Shown in pieces: positions 1 to 8,073 of a DNA stretch of 35,000 nt (its first letter is position 1; the number at the start of each line of letters is the position of its first letter). A program made the translations under genes and the position numbers. The stretch comes from Mesostigma viride (Eukaryota > Streptophyta > Mesostigmatophyceae > Mesostigmatales > Mesostigmataceae), in contig RPFO01000253.1 in NCBI GenBank assembly GCA_009746045.1, forward strand, positions 540,001-575,000. Reading direction: 5' to 3'. The notes below the pieces were generated by a model that saw nothing but the letters and a program-made list of their open reading frames with translations, had not been told where the DNA came from and searched no databases.

Positions 1-553
1 ACATCTGGACGTCACGGTGGCAATCATAGATAGGTTCTGATATGAAGTATTGTTCAACTTGATCAGGGGATATCACTGTTCCAAGACATCACCCCGGCAA
101 ATGACTCTGGGAAAGGAAATTAGGGAATGTATTTTGTATACTCCTAGAAATATTATTTGCTGCTTGCCTGCCCTCGCCACTGCCATATGGTTCAGCACGG
201 TCGAGTCTTCCCCATAAATGTCGCCCCGCATATCTTGCTTGCAGGTGTGTCGGGTCTAGCACTCTTATTTGTCAGCATCACAGCAATGCCGCTGTGGTCA
301 TAAGGGCATGCCTCCCCCCCCCCCCCCCTCCCCCCCGCCTTCCAACTGACCAGCACCATGCCGTAAGTGCTTATGCAGGCAGCTGGCACCTGACCAAGTG
401 ATCCATTGGGACTTTTGCATGCTCTTGAGTGACTGGAAAGTACCGCCATTCCTATGCCTTTTGAATAGGCTAAACTGAGCCTTTTGCTTGGCCGATGTGT
501 CTCCTGGATAGGCACAAATTGTCAGGCTGCGTAAGGGATCGTCTTGGTGAGGC
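1..553. other. No gene recognised; C-homopolymer tract
   Basis: I see no supportable coding exon here. The open frames are short and compositionally unlike the transporter exon downstream. A long C run near 307-330 is low-complexity sequence and would be prone to length errors. Upstream exons of the transporter gene could lie here or beyond the window edge, but none can be picked out with confidence. Confidence 0.5.
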
Positions 554-638
554 ATGTGGCGCCTCTCAAACAGCACAGCTTGGCTACCCCTCAACGTAAA
601 TGAGGTGGTGCTTGCCTTCACATTGCTGCTGCTGGGCC
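554..638 (+). CDS. Candidate upstream exon of the amino acid transporter
   Basis: A short open stretch ends in a hydrophobic run (NEVVLAFTLLLLG) directly before GTGAGT, a consensus 5' splice site at 639. The exon ends one base into a codon. The next plausible acceptor, GGCAG at 968-972, leaves two bases before the downstream reading frame, so the phases match and the join gives a proline codon. The inferred intron is 334 bp (639-972) and holds C-rich and CA-repeat sequence. In AAAP transporters a membrane segment is expected just before the downstream LLCLLR...PVSSLGN region, and this exon would supply it. The ATG at 554 need not be the start; the exon may begin at an internal AG. This is a phase-and-composition inference only. 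Confidence 0.4.
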
Positions 639-965
639 GTGAGTGTGCCCTGCGGATCCGCATCTTGCCCGGATGCCATCAGGCGCGAACACACAGACAC
701 AGACAGCCATGGGGGATCCTGTAACGTGCGGTGCAACAAGTGGCGTTTACTCCTCGTGAGCGTTTATGATATTCGTATAATATAAGTGAATACACTCACT
801 GGAGGCATACTTTGATATCTTTTTATCCTCGTTCCTTGTTGGCTCCCCGTCTTCCCCGCCCCCCCCCCCCACACACACACCGCTCCCCCCCCTGGTCATG
901 CTTGATACTACTGCTATCATGATTATTGTTATTATTATTATTGTAACTATAAATTCATTTTTAAT

Positions 966-2057
966 ATGGCAGCCATCACGGTGGTGGAGACGCTGCTCTG
1001 CCTGCTGCGCACACCGACCTTCCTCACCCCCGTGAGCAGCCTGGGCAACACCGCGCTCTTTCTGGCGCTCGCCTTCGTCATGTACCACGTGGGACGCACC
1101 GCGCTGGCGCACTGGCACGGCCTACTGCTGCCTCTCGCCACATCCTCACAGTTTCAATCCTCTGCCTCCGCCACGAATGACTCGTTGGTAGCCTCGCTGA
1201 CCGGGCTCGAAGGGTCCTTAACCGAGGCACTGAACGAGGACGTGGCGCCAGATGGCACCAGTACAGGGGAGATGTATGCAGTCCCCGAGGGCACAGGGCT
1301 CCCCCACCTGAACCTATGGACCAACCTGCGGGGCGCCGCGGAATGTTTCGGCATCTGCGTGTTTGCCTTTTCAGCGCATGGCGAGATCATGTCGATTGAG
1401 CAGTCCCTGGGCGCGGCCGCGCGGTCCCGCTTCTTTGGCATCCTCATGTCCATCATGTCCTTTGCGGGCGGCCTCGCGTGCTTCTTCGGCCTCACCTGCT
1501 ACGCGGTGTTCGGCGAGGACACGCGGTCCATCATCTTCAACAACCTGGCCGACAAGGACCTGCTGGCAACGCTCGTCAAGGTATGTATCTCGATCGTCGT
1601 CGCCGTCAATTACCCGCTCGCCATGTTCCCGGTTCTCGAAGACGCGGACCGGACGCTGCTGGCTTTCGCGCGCCGGCGGCCCTGGCTCCTGCGGTCTATC
1701 ATCCAGGAGGTCCAGGATATCCCCACGGCGGGGTCCCACCCAGTACACCTGCTTACCCTGGGCCGGTTTGGCCGGTCCCTGGCCCGCATCCCTTGCATCT
1801 TGTTCACTTTCACGGTCGCGATGCTGGCGGGCGACCAATTTGGGCTCCTCACCGCTGTGGGGGGTGGCCTGGGGGGGTTCATCGCGTGGGTGCTGCCCCC
1901 ACTCATGTACATGAAGCTCGAGTATGGCGGCCGGTGGCGGGATATGCCGTTTTTCCAGGCGCTGCTTCCCAACCTGGTGCTCGTGTTGGTCGGGGTTCTG
2001 GGTTGCCTCGGCAGCGTGTATGGTGGCATTCAAAGTTTGAGTGGGGGTGGGGAATAG
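966..2057 (+). CDS. Amino acid transporter, AAAP/SLC36-like (C-terminal part)
   Basis: This is a 363-residue open frame of a multi-pass membrane protein. About seven hydrophobic segments can be seen, near residues 20-42, 121-140, 155-180, 198-222, 268-290, 292-313 and 330-352. The stretch FGICVFAFSAHGEIMSIEQS, then RFFGILMSIMSF, then a CYAVFGEDTRSIIFNNL-type segment, then VAVNYPLAMFPVLEDADR follows the order seen in the amino acid/auxin permease family, whose members move amino acids across plasma or vacuolar membranes, usually with protons. Family proteins have about 11 helices in 400-500 residues, so the N-terminal helices are missing. The ATG at 966 sits in an acceptor-like context (TTTTTAATATGGCAG), so the true exon probably starts at 973. 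Residues 55-115 are an unusually long Ser/Thr/acidic loop. GC-rich codon use contrasts with the AT-rich upstream sequence. The family call is fairly firm; the substrate is unknown. Confidence 0.72.
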   Translation: MAAITVVETLLCLLRTPTFLTPVSSLGNTALFLALAFVMYHVGRTALAHWHGLLLPLATSSQFQSSASATNDSLVASLTGLEGSLTEALNEDVAPDGTSTGEMYAVPEGTGLPHLNLWTNLRGAAECFGICVFAFSAHGEIMSIEQSLGAAARSRFFGILMSIMSFAGGLACFFGLTCYAVFGEDTRSIIFNNLADKDLLATLVKVCISIVVAVNYPLAMFPVLEDADRTLLAFARRRPWLLRSIIQEVQDIPTAGSHPVHLLTLGRFGRSLARIPCILFTFTVAMLAGDQFGLLTAVGGGLGGFIAWVLPPLMYMKLEYGGRWRDMPFFQALLPNLVLVLVGVLGCLGSVYGGIQSLSGGGE

Positions 2058-2599
2058 TCCTAGCTTTGGCCACTGACGGCCACTTGGGGGAGAGGGCCGC
2101 TGACGCTCACTATACGTGCAATAGGTGTCGCGCCCATACATTTTATGAGGTTGTGCTTGCCATGTTTGGTAGTCACAGTAACTTAGTAGTAGGAAGCTTG
2201 AACAGAATTCAGTGTGCCAATTTTGTTTGCATGCTCATGATATCAATGAATGAACACTGGTGGTATGCAGGCCTCAGGTGCAGTCTTTGTAGATAGAACA
2301 ACATATTGCTGCAAGGGACGACAGACACTTGTACACGTTTTGTGCACACATGTGTAGACATGTTGATGATGTTTTTTCTACATGTGCTCATCTATATCAA
2401 GCTCCCGGGAGACCAGGTATTTATCCGCAAGGTTCGCCCACGCTCAAGCTTACTTCTTCAGGCAATTTTCATGCCGTTACCTTGATCTCAACATAACCCA
2501 CAATAGACGTGGGTGGCGTATCAAGATATATTACAAGCATCTAGCCCGGCCCAGTATAGCATGATCCAGTTTTTTCGTTGTCCTGCCATTCACAGCGCT
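2058..2599. other. 3' flank of the transporter gene, no gene recognised
   Basis: This is AT-richer sequence after the transporter stop codon. It probably includes the 3' UTR. I see no clear polyadenylation signal, structured element or coding exon. It ends where LINE-derived sequence begins. Confidence 0.45.
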
Positions 2600-3640
2600 C
2601 TCTCAGCTAGATGCGGCCAAGTATGGTGTCGGTCAGCAAGAAGACCTGTAGAGGCCCTGGTGGTCGGTCTTGACGACCCGCTAGACCTCTTCCTCCTTGA
2701 TGGCTCTCGTGTCCCCTACCAGCCCCCGGTTCGGCTGCTGGGCAGCCTACTCCCCAGCTGCGATGCCGACATTGACCACCAGATCTCCCTCGCCTGGCAT
2801 GCACTCCGCCAATATAAAGTCGTCTGGCGCAAGCCCCTGGGCAAGCGCGAGAAGCATGACCTCCGTTCAAAGTTCTGGTCCTCCCGGTTCTCACGTATAT
2901 GGCTCGCTCGGCGATCGCATCTTTCCTCTCAGACAACTACCCTAGTCCTTCCACGGCGTCAGTTGGATCGCCATGCGTCCAGGCATAGTTGTCTCACTTC
3001 ATATGGCTCCGAGACGTGGAACCTCACAGTTGACCTCGAGAAAAAGCTGGACGGCGCGACCTCACCAATATGTTGCGGTCAATTTTCCGTGCACGTGAGC
3101 TATGGGCACCGCACACGTTCACAAGGAGGACGACTTAAACCTAGGCATGCCACTTATCAACAGCACCATCAAGCAGCGTAAGGGTATGCCTCGCATTACG
3201 GACGAGATTCGGCAGCGTAGGATAGCATTCGTAGGACATCTTGCTCGCACCAGTCAGGTAGACACCGCCCTTGGTCTGGCCGGCCGGCACCCCGCCAGCG
3301 GCTTGGCCAGCCAGGGCGGCATATCCTGACCTGGCCTGGCCCCAAGGACATTCCCAGAAAGTTTGGTAAACCTGGGCCATGTACTCTGATACACAGCAGT
3401 TGCTGGCTGACCTCATGGTCCCAGCCAAGTTTGAACACGTACCGCGCATTTCCTCGGGCCTCTCTCTTGCTTGGACTGCTATGCAGAGCAAGAAGAGGTG
3501 GCCCAGACCATTGTCCAGGCCCGTGGACACGCCAGCCCTTGTGGGCAAGCCCCCCCCCCCACAGGAGGAAGGGGCGCTTTGCTGAGTAGAGTAGTTAGGA
3601 TTTTCTATCTAGATTAGCCTAAATTAAAATTAAATCAAAT
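2600..3640 (+). mobile_element. LINE (non-LTR retrotransposon) 3' fragment, decayed, plus strand
   Basis: Translations in shifting frames give the region after the reverse transcriptase palm: EALVVGLDD, then RLLGSLLPSCDADID, then ISLAWHALRQYKVVW, then YGSETWNLTVDLEKKLDGA, then ITDEIRQRRIAFVGHLAR. This order (LGS..., W..., TYGxETW, RR...GHLAR) is typical of the C-terminal part of LINE ORF2. The catalytic palm is absent, so the copy is 5' truncated, as LINEs often are. Several frameshifts and an internal insertion near 2897-3009 show that it is dead. The distal part (LADLMVPAKFEH) and the 3' end near 3560-3640 match, in reverse complement, the second LINE fragment that follows. I cannot assign a clade. 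Confidence 0.75.
2897..3009 (+). repeat. Short direct repeat flanking a ~104-bp insertion in the LINE
   Basis: The expected LINE text reads directly through 'LTYGSETW'. Here a CTCAC(.)T.TATATGGCTC segment occurs near 2889-2905 and again near 2992-3009, about 104 bp apart, and the intervening bases do not read as LINE protein. A target-site-like duplication around an insertion or a local tandem duplication would both explain it. Confidence 0.5.
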
Positions 3641-3764
3641 TATAACATACCTCCGTTGGGAGATCATGTAGCACATATTCCATGCTGGGTGGGTGGAGGT
3701 GGGAGAAGCCGCGTAATCGAACTACCTAACTCTCAGCTATCTAGACTAGAAATTCCTAACTACA
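3641..3764. other. Spacer between two inverted LINE 3' ends
   Basis: About 100 bp of AT-rich and then G-rich sequence separates the two LINE copies. The flanks are reverse complements: the GGGCGCTTTGCTGAGTAG text near 3566-3588 on the left pairs with CTACTCAGCAAAACGCCCC near 3765-3785 on the right. This places the two LINE tails face to face. Confidence 0.6.
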
Positions 3765-4690
3765 CTACTCAGCAAAACGCCCCTTCCTCTTGGGGGGGGT
3801 GGCTTGCCCACAGGGGCTTGCTTGTGAGCCTGGACAATCTTCGCGCTTCTTGTTCTGCATGGCAGTCAGAAAGAAGGGAGAGGGAGTGGATGCGGTGTTC
3901 AAACTGAGCTGGGACCACTAGGTCGGCCAGCAACATCTGGGTGTACTGTAGTTCAGTCATGGCAGGCCAGTTTACCTAGCTTCCTGGGATCGAATGTCCT
4001 TGCGGCCAGGCCAGGTCAAGATGTGCCGCCCTGGTTGGCCACCAAGCTAGTCAATGGGGGCCGGCCATCTGGACCAAGGGCGGTGTCAACCTGGCTGGTG
4101 CGAGCAAGATGTCCTACAACAAATGCTATCCTACGCTGCCTAATCTCGTCCGAAATACGAGGCATACCCTGAAGGCTCTAATCAATGACCTATGCTTGGA
4201 AAACCCTACATTCAGGACCTGTCGGAGCATCCTGTGAATCGTGCTGTCTAGAGCTTACTGAGCCGCCAGTGTGTCCGTGAGTGTCCACGCCTCGGCGCCA
4301 TACGTAAGCACCGTGAGGACGAGGACCTTGAAGAGCATACTTTGCAGTACGTGCTCGCCCAGGCCCTTCGAGCGCAGGTAGGTGTTGCTCAAGCGAACGG
4401 AGCCTGGCCCAGGCCAGGTCGATGCGGATGTCTGCATCGCCAGCGGTGTCAGGGAGCATGCTCCCCAACAGTTTGAAGCGGTCACGGAACGGGACCTCCG
4501 TCTCGTCGAGCAGTCGCGGCAGCGGTGGGCGGCTGGAGGCCCCAATCACCATCGCCTCAGTTTTGACACTAATCTCCAACCCCACCGCCCTCGCCTCCAA
4601 ACCCAGACAGTCCAGCCAGGTCTGATCGAATACATGCACATGCTCGGGGCGCGCGATGAGGGTGGTGTCGTCCGCATATATATTAAAAAT
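3765..4690 (-). mobile_element. LINE 3' fragment with RT YADD box, decayed, minus strand
   Basis: Read on the minus strand from about 4690, the sequence begins IYADDTTLIARPEH, which contains the reverse transcriptase catalytic YADD motif. It continues FKLLGSMLPDTAGDADIRID, then LAWARLRS, then after a frameshift VLTYGAEAWTLTDTLAAQ. Further down, the complement near 4100-4170 matches the RR...GHLAR region of the plus-strand copy, and the end near 3770-3960 matches its tail (LLADLVVPAQFEH). It is therefore the same or a related LINE family in opposite orientation, truncated just upstream of the palm motif. Frameshifts and the missing N-terminal endonuclease/RT fingers make it inactive. Confidence 0.75.
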
Positions 4691-5398
4691 ATAATTACTT
4701 ACAACAGAGTGAAATCACTCAAACCAAAGCAAACGCCCAGCTGGGCGTCCCCAACATCTACTGCTCCAATTTTGGTACTTTTGAAATTCCATGCCTGGAG
4801 CGCAAAGTTTGCAATATATGTGCCGTTTGTAGCTCTAGCTCTATAATAACCTGACCAACCCCGCATTCCTCAAAGTAGCACTTGTTGCCTATTCTCAAAT
4901 GTTATGCGAATCACATGATTAGGATCTGCTTCACGATTGCTATTGCTCGAGATTCAATTAAGAATGATTGAGATCAATAAATGATGAACCAAATAAACCA
5001 AATTAGGCCACTTGACAAGTTCATGATCCATTTAAATTGTACAATTAAGCGATTAATTAATTCATAAATCATACATTACATGGGATACCCCCGTCGACGA
5101 GCTAGTGGTACGTACAATGAAACATTTGAGTTTGTAACATGTCTCCATGGATATATACATGTATGCTGGACCTCGCGCATCTCAGCCCTCTAAGAAATGT
5201 TATTTGAACTCAGGTCTAGATCTAAATATATACATGATCTGGATAATATTATACACTTCCTTAAAAGAGCATGAATCGAGCTTTACAATTCAGGACAAGG
5301 AACTCGTTTGCAAATCACGGCTGAAAGGCAAGTGCTCACAACGAAGCACGTGCTGTCAAGGCTGTCCACCTCGTCCAACCAAGCCCGGGCGAGCTGGC
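4691..5398. other. No gene recognised; contains a 16-bp perfect palindrome
   Basis: This is AT-rich intergenic sequence between the LINE fragment and the transposase-like gene. A perfect palindrome, ACGCCCAGCTGGGCGT, lies at 4733-4748. The downstream part to 5398 would hold the 3' UTR of the minus-strand gene. No other structure is evident. Confidence 0.45.
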
Positions 5399-6130
5399 CT
5401 ACTGAACAGGTCTCTTCTTGGCCAAGTTCGTGAGCCGTTTCCCGACGTCTGTCGGAATGGTCAAGATGGCCTGGCGATTGTTAGCTGGGTTGACAACAAT
5501 GGTGTGTTCGAACCCCGCGTCCATGCACAGGTAGCAATTGACCAAGTTTGGCTGTTCAGGTTGGGCATCGGCGTCCATTTTGAACATCGTCGCCATACCC
5601 GGAAATCTGTCCCAGTAGCGCACCCCCACCACCCATTGTCCCTTACGGAACAACTCCCTATCGACCTTGCCGTTTCTGTCGGCCACTCGCCTCACGAAAG
5701 TAGCGGCCACCTGATAAGGCTCCTGCAAGACTTCCGCTAGCCAATATGGATGATCTGGATCGTGGGACTCATCACCAGAGTAGGACTCGACGGCAAAAAT
5801 GTCTCGCAGCTTCAGTCTCCTTCCCATCATCGTCCTCTCTGCCTGTAGTCTGTTCAGTCGCGTCCCTGCGTGCCCCCCTTGTCCGTTTGGGTTCCTTTGC
5901 ACTGGCTCCCCCAGTTTGTGGAGCTTCATCCGAGCACCTCCCACATTCCAGCCGTCCATGTCGGTCCACTCCTTTCGACAATCCCACCACCTTTCCTCGG
6001 CGCACGCACCGCCACAATAGCAGGAATACTGGCGCAGCATTAAGCGCGTCACATTCGACTTGTCCATGCGCCACCAGTGCGCCTTCTTCACTCCTTTGAT
6101 TTCGCCGCGCCCTGGGCTGTAAGGAAGCAC
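5399..6130 (-). CDS. Transposase-like protein, last exon (C-terminal domain)
   Basis: This open frame follows a candidate acceptor (GACGCGCAG, phase 0) and codes for the C-terminal 243 residues of the transposase-like protein. It contains IKGVKKAHWW...LRQYSCYCGGAC, which matches the 'I.G..K.H......R.LSC.C..C' segment that follows the catalytic core in this family. After a basic, low-complexity linker comes a globular stretch (HPYWLAEVLQEPYQV ... KGQWVVGVRYWDRFPG) resembling the SH3-like tail of related proteins. It ends with a normal stop at 5399. The preceding exon stays open for a further 49 codons past its donor and stops at 6144 in another frame; removal of a 163-bp intron (6131-6293) joins the two. 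Function is inferred from family resemblance only. Confidence 0.6.
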   Translation of the reverse strand: MLPYSPGRGEIKGVKKAHWWRMDKSNVTRLMLRQYSCYCGGACAEERWWDCRKEWTDMDGWNVGGARMKLHKLGEPVQRNPNGQGGHAGTRLNRLQAERTMMGRRLKLRDIFAVESYSGDESHDPDHPYWLAEVLQEPYQVAATFVRRVADRNGKVDRELFRKGQWVVGVRYWDRFPGMATMFKMDADAQPEQPNLVNCYLCMDAGFEHTIVVNPANNRQAILTIPTDVGKRLTNLAKKRPVQ

Positions 6131-6293
6131 CTGCGCGTCGAATTCAAGATTTGCACAAGGGAAAGTTGAAGTTACGAGACCAGCGAGCTAGTTGTGTTTT
6201 ATTAAGCACTCCTGATCGCCAGGACTCCAAGAACGCCCTAGAAACGACGGCCGGCGTAACTATTCCCTGAACGAGGACTGTACACTTAATTAC
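6131..6293 (-). other. Predicted phase-0 intron with GCCGGCCG-type core
   Basis: On the minus strand the donor is CCCGAG|GTAATTAAG and the acceptor is GACGCGCAG|GTGC, both at codon boundaries, so splicing joins the catalytic exon to the Cys-rich C-terminal exon in frame. The intron carries GTTACGCCGGCCGTCGTTTC (+ strand about 6243-6262), the same motif found six times at 9035-9595. Confidence 0.6.
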
Positions 6294-7097
6294 CTCGGGG
6301 AACTCGAAGAAGTTACGCCTGGTCGTTGTGGTCCCGCCCACCGCCCCCGACGCCAGATTCTCCACCAACTGGGCGGCCGTCTGTTTGTCCTGGTTCTCTT
6401 CCCTGATGTGCCACCTCCTCAACATGCACTTCACAGTCCCACCAGCTCCATCCACCTCCCCCTTTCCGTGCTGCTCCCCAAAGTAATTCCACTCAAATGA
6501 CTCCAGGTGCGGATCCTCCGTCAGCAGCCGGGCCATTTCCGCGATCACATTCCTTGACTTGAACTGCATGGAGCAATTGTCCGACCACCCAATGAAGCGC
6601 TTCACCTCTACCCCTTCTGACCGTAGTGTCGCCAGGATTTTGAGGATAGCAAAACGGAGGGCCCGCCCGTCCCTTTTCATTCCGCCCTGTCCGATGAAGT
6701 GAAACTCCCTTCTCACGACCTTTCCCGACGCTGGATCCAAGTAGCGCACGATCCAGGGCATAAGGACGAATGTGACTGGATGCCAATACTGTGCTTGGAG
6801 ATTGTGATAGGTGTAAGACTGGTAGTTCTCGGCGTAATCTGTGTGGCATACAAGGTCCCCCACCCGCATCCTTGAGAGACATTCCTTGGAGGCGTCCGCT
6901 TGCCACCACGCGTTGAAGCAATGCTGGATGAAGTCCGGCCACTTGTCCACAATCGCCTCCTTTAGCTCCGTTGGTGTGGACTTGACGTCGACTTGCGTCA
7001 ATCGCTGCCCACCAGCCTTTGCGATCTCGTCACAGTCGTCCTGCATATGCGCAATGTGCACATACAGAAAAGACATCAACTTCGACCCACCAATGAC
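6294..7097 (-). CDS. Transposase-like protein, catalytic (RNase H/DDE-like) exon
   Basis: This is 804 bp, or 268 codons, in frame between a good acceptor (TTTTTTCTTCCTACAG, intron side at 7098) and donor (GAG|GTAATT at 6293). In order it shows CHTDYAENYQSYTYHNLQAQYWHP, FHFIGQGGMKRDGRALRFA, RFIGWSDNCSMQFKSRNVIA and NYFGEQHGKGEVDGAGGTVK. The acidic residues in TDYAENY, WSDNCSMQFK and EVDGAGG, and the SHGKGxxDGxGGxxKR-like block, are hallmarks of a transposase-type protein family common in animal and other eukaryotic genomes. An RNase H-like catalytic fold is the usual interpretation. No disabling mutation is visible within this exon. I do not give it a superfamily name because I cannot verify one. 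Confidence 0.7.
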
Positions 7098-7394
7098 CTG
7101 TAGGAAGAAAAAAGACAGGACCTGAGGAAAAATTGAAAAAGAAACGCCTTGGGGCGCAACCACTCCACTAAAAATTACCTCTGGCCCAGGAAGCTCAGGA
7201 AACATTGCAAAAGAAACGCCTTGGGGCGCAACCACTCCACTAAAAATTACCTCTGGCCCAAGAACCTCAGGAAACATTGCAAAAGAAACGCCTTGGGGCG
7301 CAACCACTCCACTAAAAATTACCTCTGGCCCAAGAACCTCAGGAAACATTGCAAAAGAAACGCCTTGGGGCGCAACCACTCCACTAAAAATTAC
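7098..7394 (-). repeat. Intron made of about four 72-bp tandem repeats
   Basis: Read on the minus strand, each 72-bp unit starts GTAATTTTTAGTGGAGTGG, contains TTGCGCCCCAAGGCGTTTC and ends CTTGGGCCAGAG, so every unit boundary is a consensus 5' splice site. The units are multiples of three and free of stops in one frame, giving a 24-residue peptide repeat (..VVAPQGVSFAMFPE..). The last unit diverges and ends in TTTTTTCTTCCTACAG, a good acceptor. I read the region as an intron grown by duplication, not as protein. Confidence 0.65.
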
Positions 7395-8030
7395 CTGGCC
7401 CAAGAACCGCACCCGGCGGCACATCCTGCATCTCGTATCTGGTCCATGAAATCAGGTGGTTGGAAGCCTCCTCCCGTTCGCATAACATGAAGTTCCGAAT
7501 TCCACACTTGGGAGCCCGGCAAGTGCCCAACACACAAGCCTTACGCCGGATCGAGCAAACCCCCAACTCCTCGCCCAGGTCATGATCGGGCACCCCTTCC
7601 TCGTCGTCCAGCACCCTCCCATGCATGGGCAGATCCTCAAGTTCGCCCTGAAAAGGCTGAACCTGCGGCCGCGACGACCCCACAGACGACCTCGAACCTC
7701 CCCCCTCCCTCATCCCCTCCACCTCACAAGTAAACTTGTTCACCCACTCTGTCGTGTGAGTGGCTTTGAAAATGGAACATGTGGGCACGGACGACCCCAC
7801 GTCGAGCTGGCTACCATGATCGCACGCGTGGCATTCAGGTCCGCACTCGCATCTGGCATGAAAAGTTGCACGAAATTTGGCCAACCCCCCAACCATGGAC
7901 TGCATGGTAGTGTGGTGCTGGCATGCGCACAAGTTCCGCATTTTCCACCGCCCCTTGACGCATGCGGGCATATGCTTGCAAAAAGAAGTGTATCCCACAT
8001 GAACTGTGCTCTTCTGATTCGTGCGAGCAT
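7395..8030 (-). CDS. Transposase-like protein, Cys/His-rich middle exon
   Basis: This frame reads TVHVGYTSFCKHMPACVKGR then NLCACQHHTTM, then CECGPECHACDH, and later CVLGTCRAPKCG, followed by HLISWTRYEMQDVPPG. Family members have the same order: a 'K+s.s.F..L.P..V' segment, then C.C..H.N, then further Cys pairs before the catalytic core, probably binding zinc. The upstream edge is uncertain: the frame hits a TGA near 8054, and its link with the preceding exon passes through a poly-G tract. At the downstream edge the exon ends GTTCTTGGGCCAG|GTAATT at 7395, which is two bases short of the GGGCCAGAG seen at each repeat boundary in the following intron. The simple splice is therefore out of phase with the next exon. 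Confidence 0.55.
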
Positions 8031-8073
8031 TGACATCCCTCCTCCGTCTCCAAAATCACCTGATTTCCCCCCC

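Noticed and set aside
1371-2141. 256-codon minus-strand frame opposite the transporter
   Set aside because: It is antisense shadow in GC-rich coding sequence. The plus strand has the membrane-protein pattern and family motifs.
3656-3960. Short open frames on both strands around the LINE tails
   Set aside because: They are decayed LINE C-terminal text and spacer, not separate genes.
5147-5740. 197-codon plus-strand open frame
   Set aside because: Its longer part is antisense to the transposase C-terminal exon, which has recognisable motifs; this frame has none.
7149-7490. Plus-strand frame with a repeated GRNHSTKNYLWP peptide
   Set aside because: It is the antisense reading of the 72-bp intron repeat.
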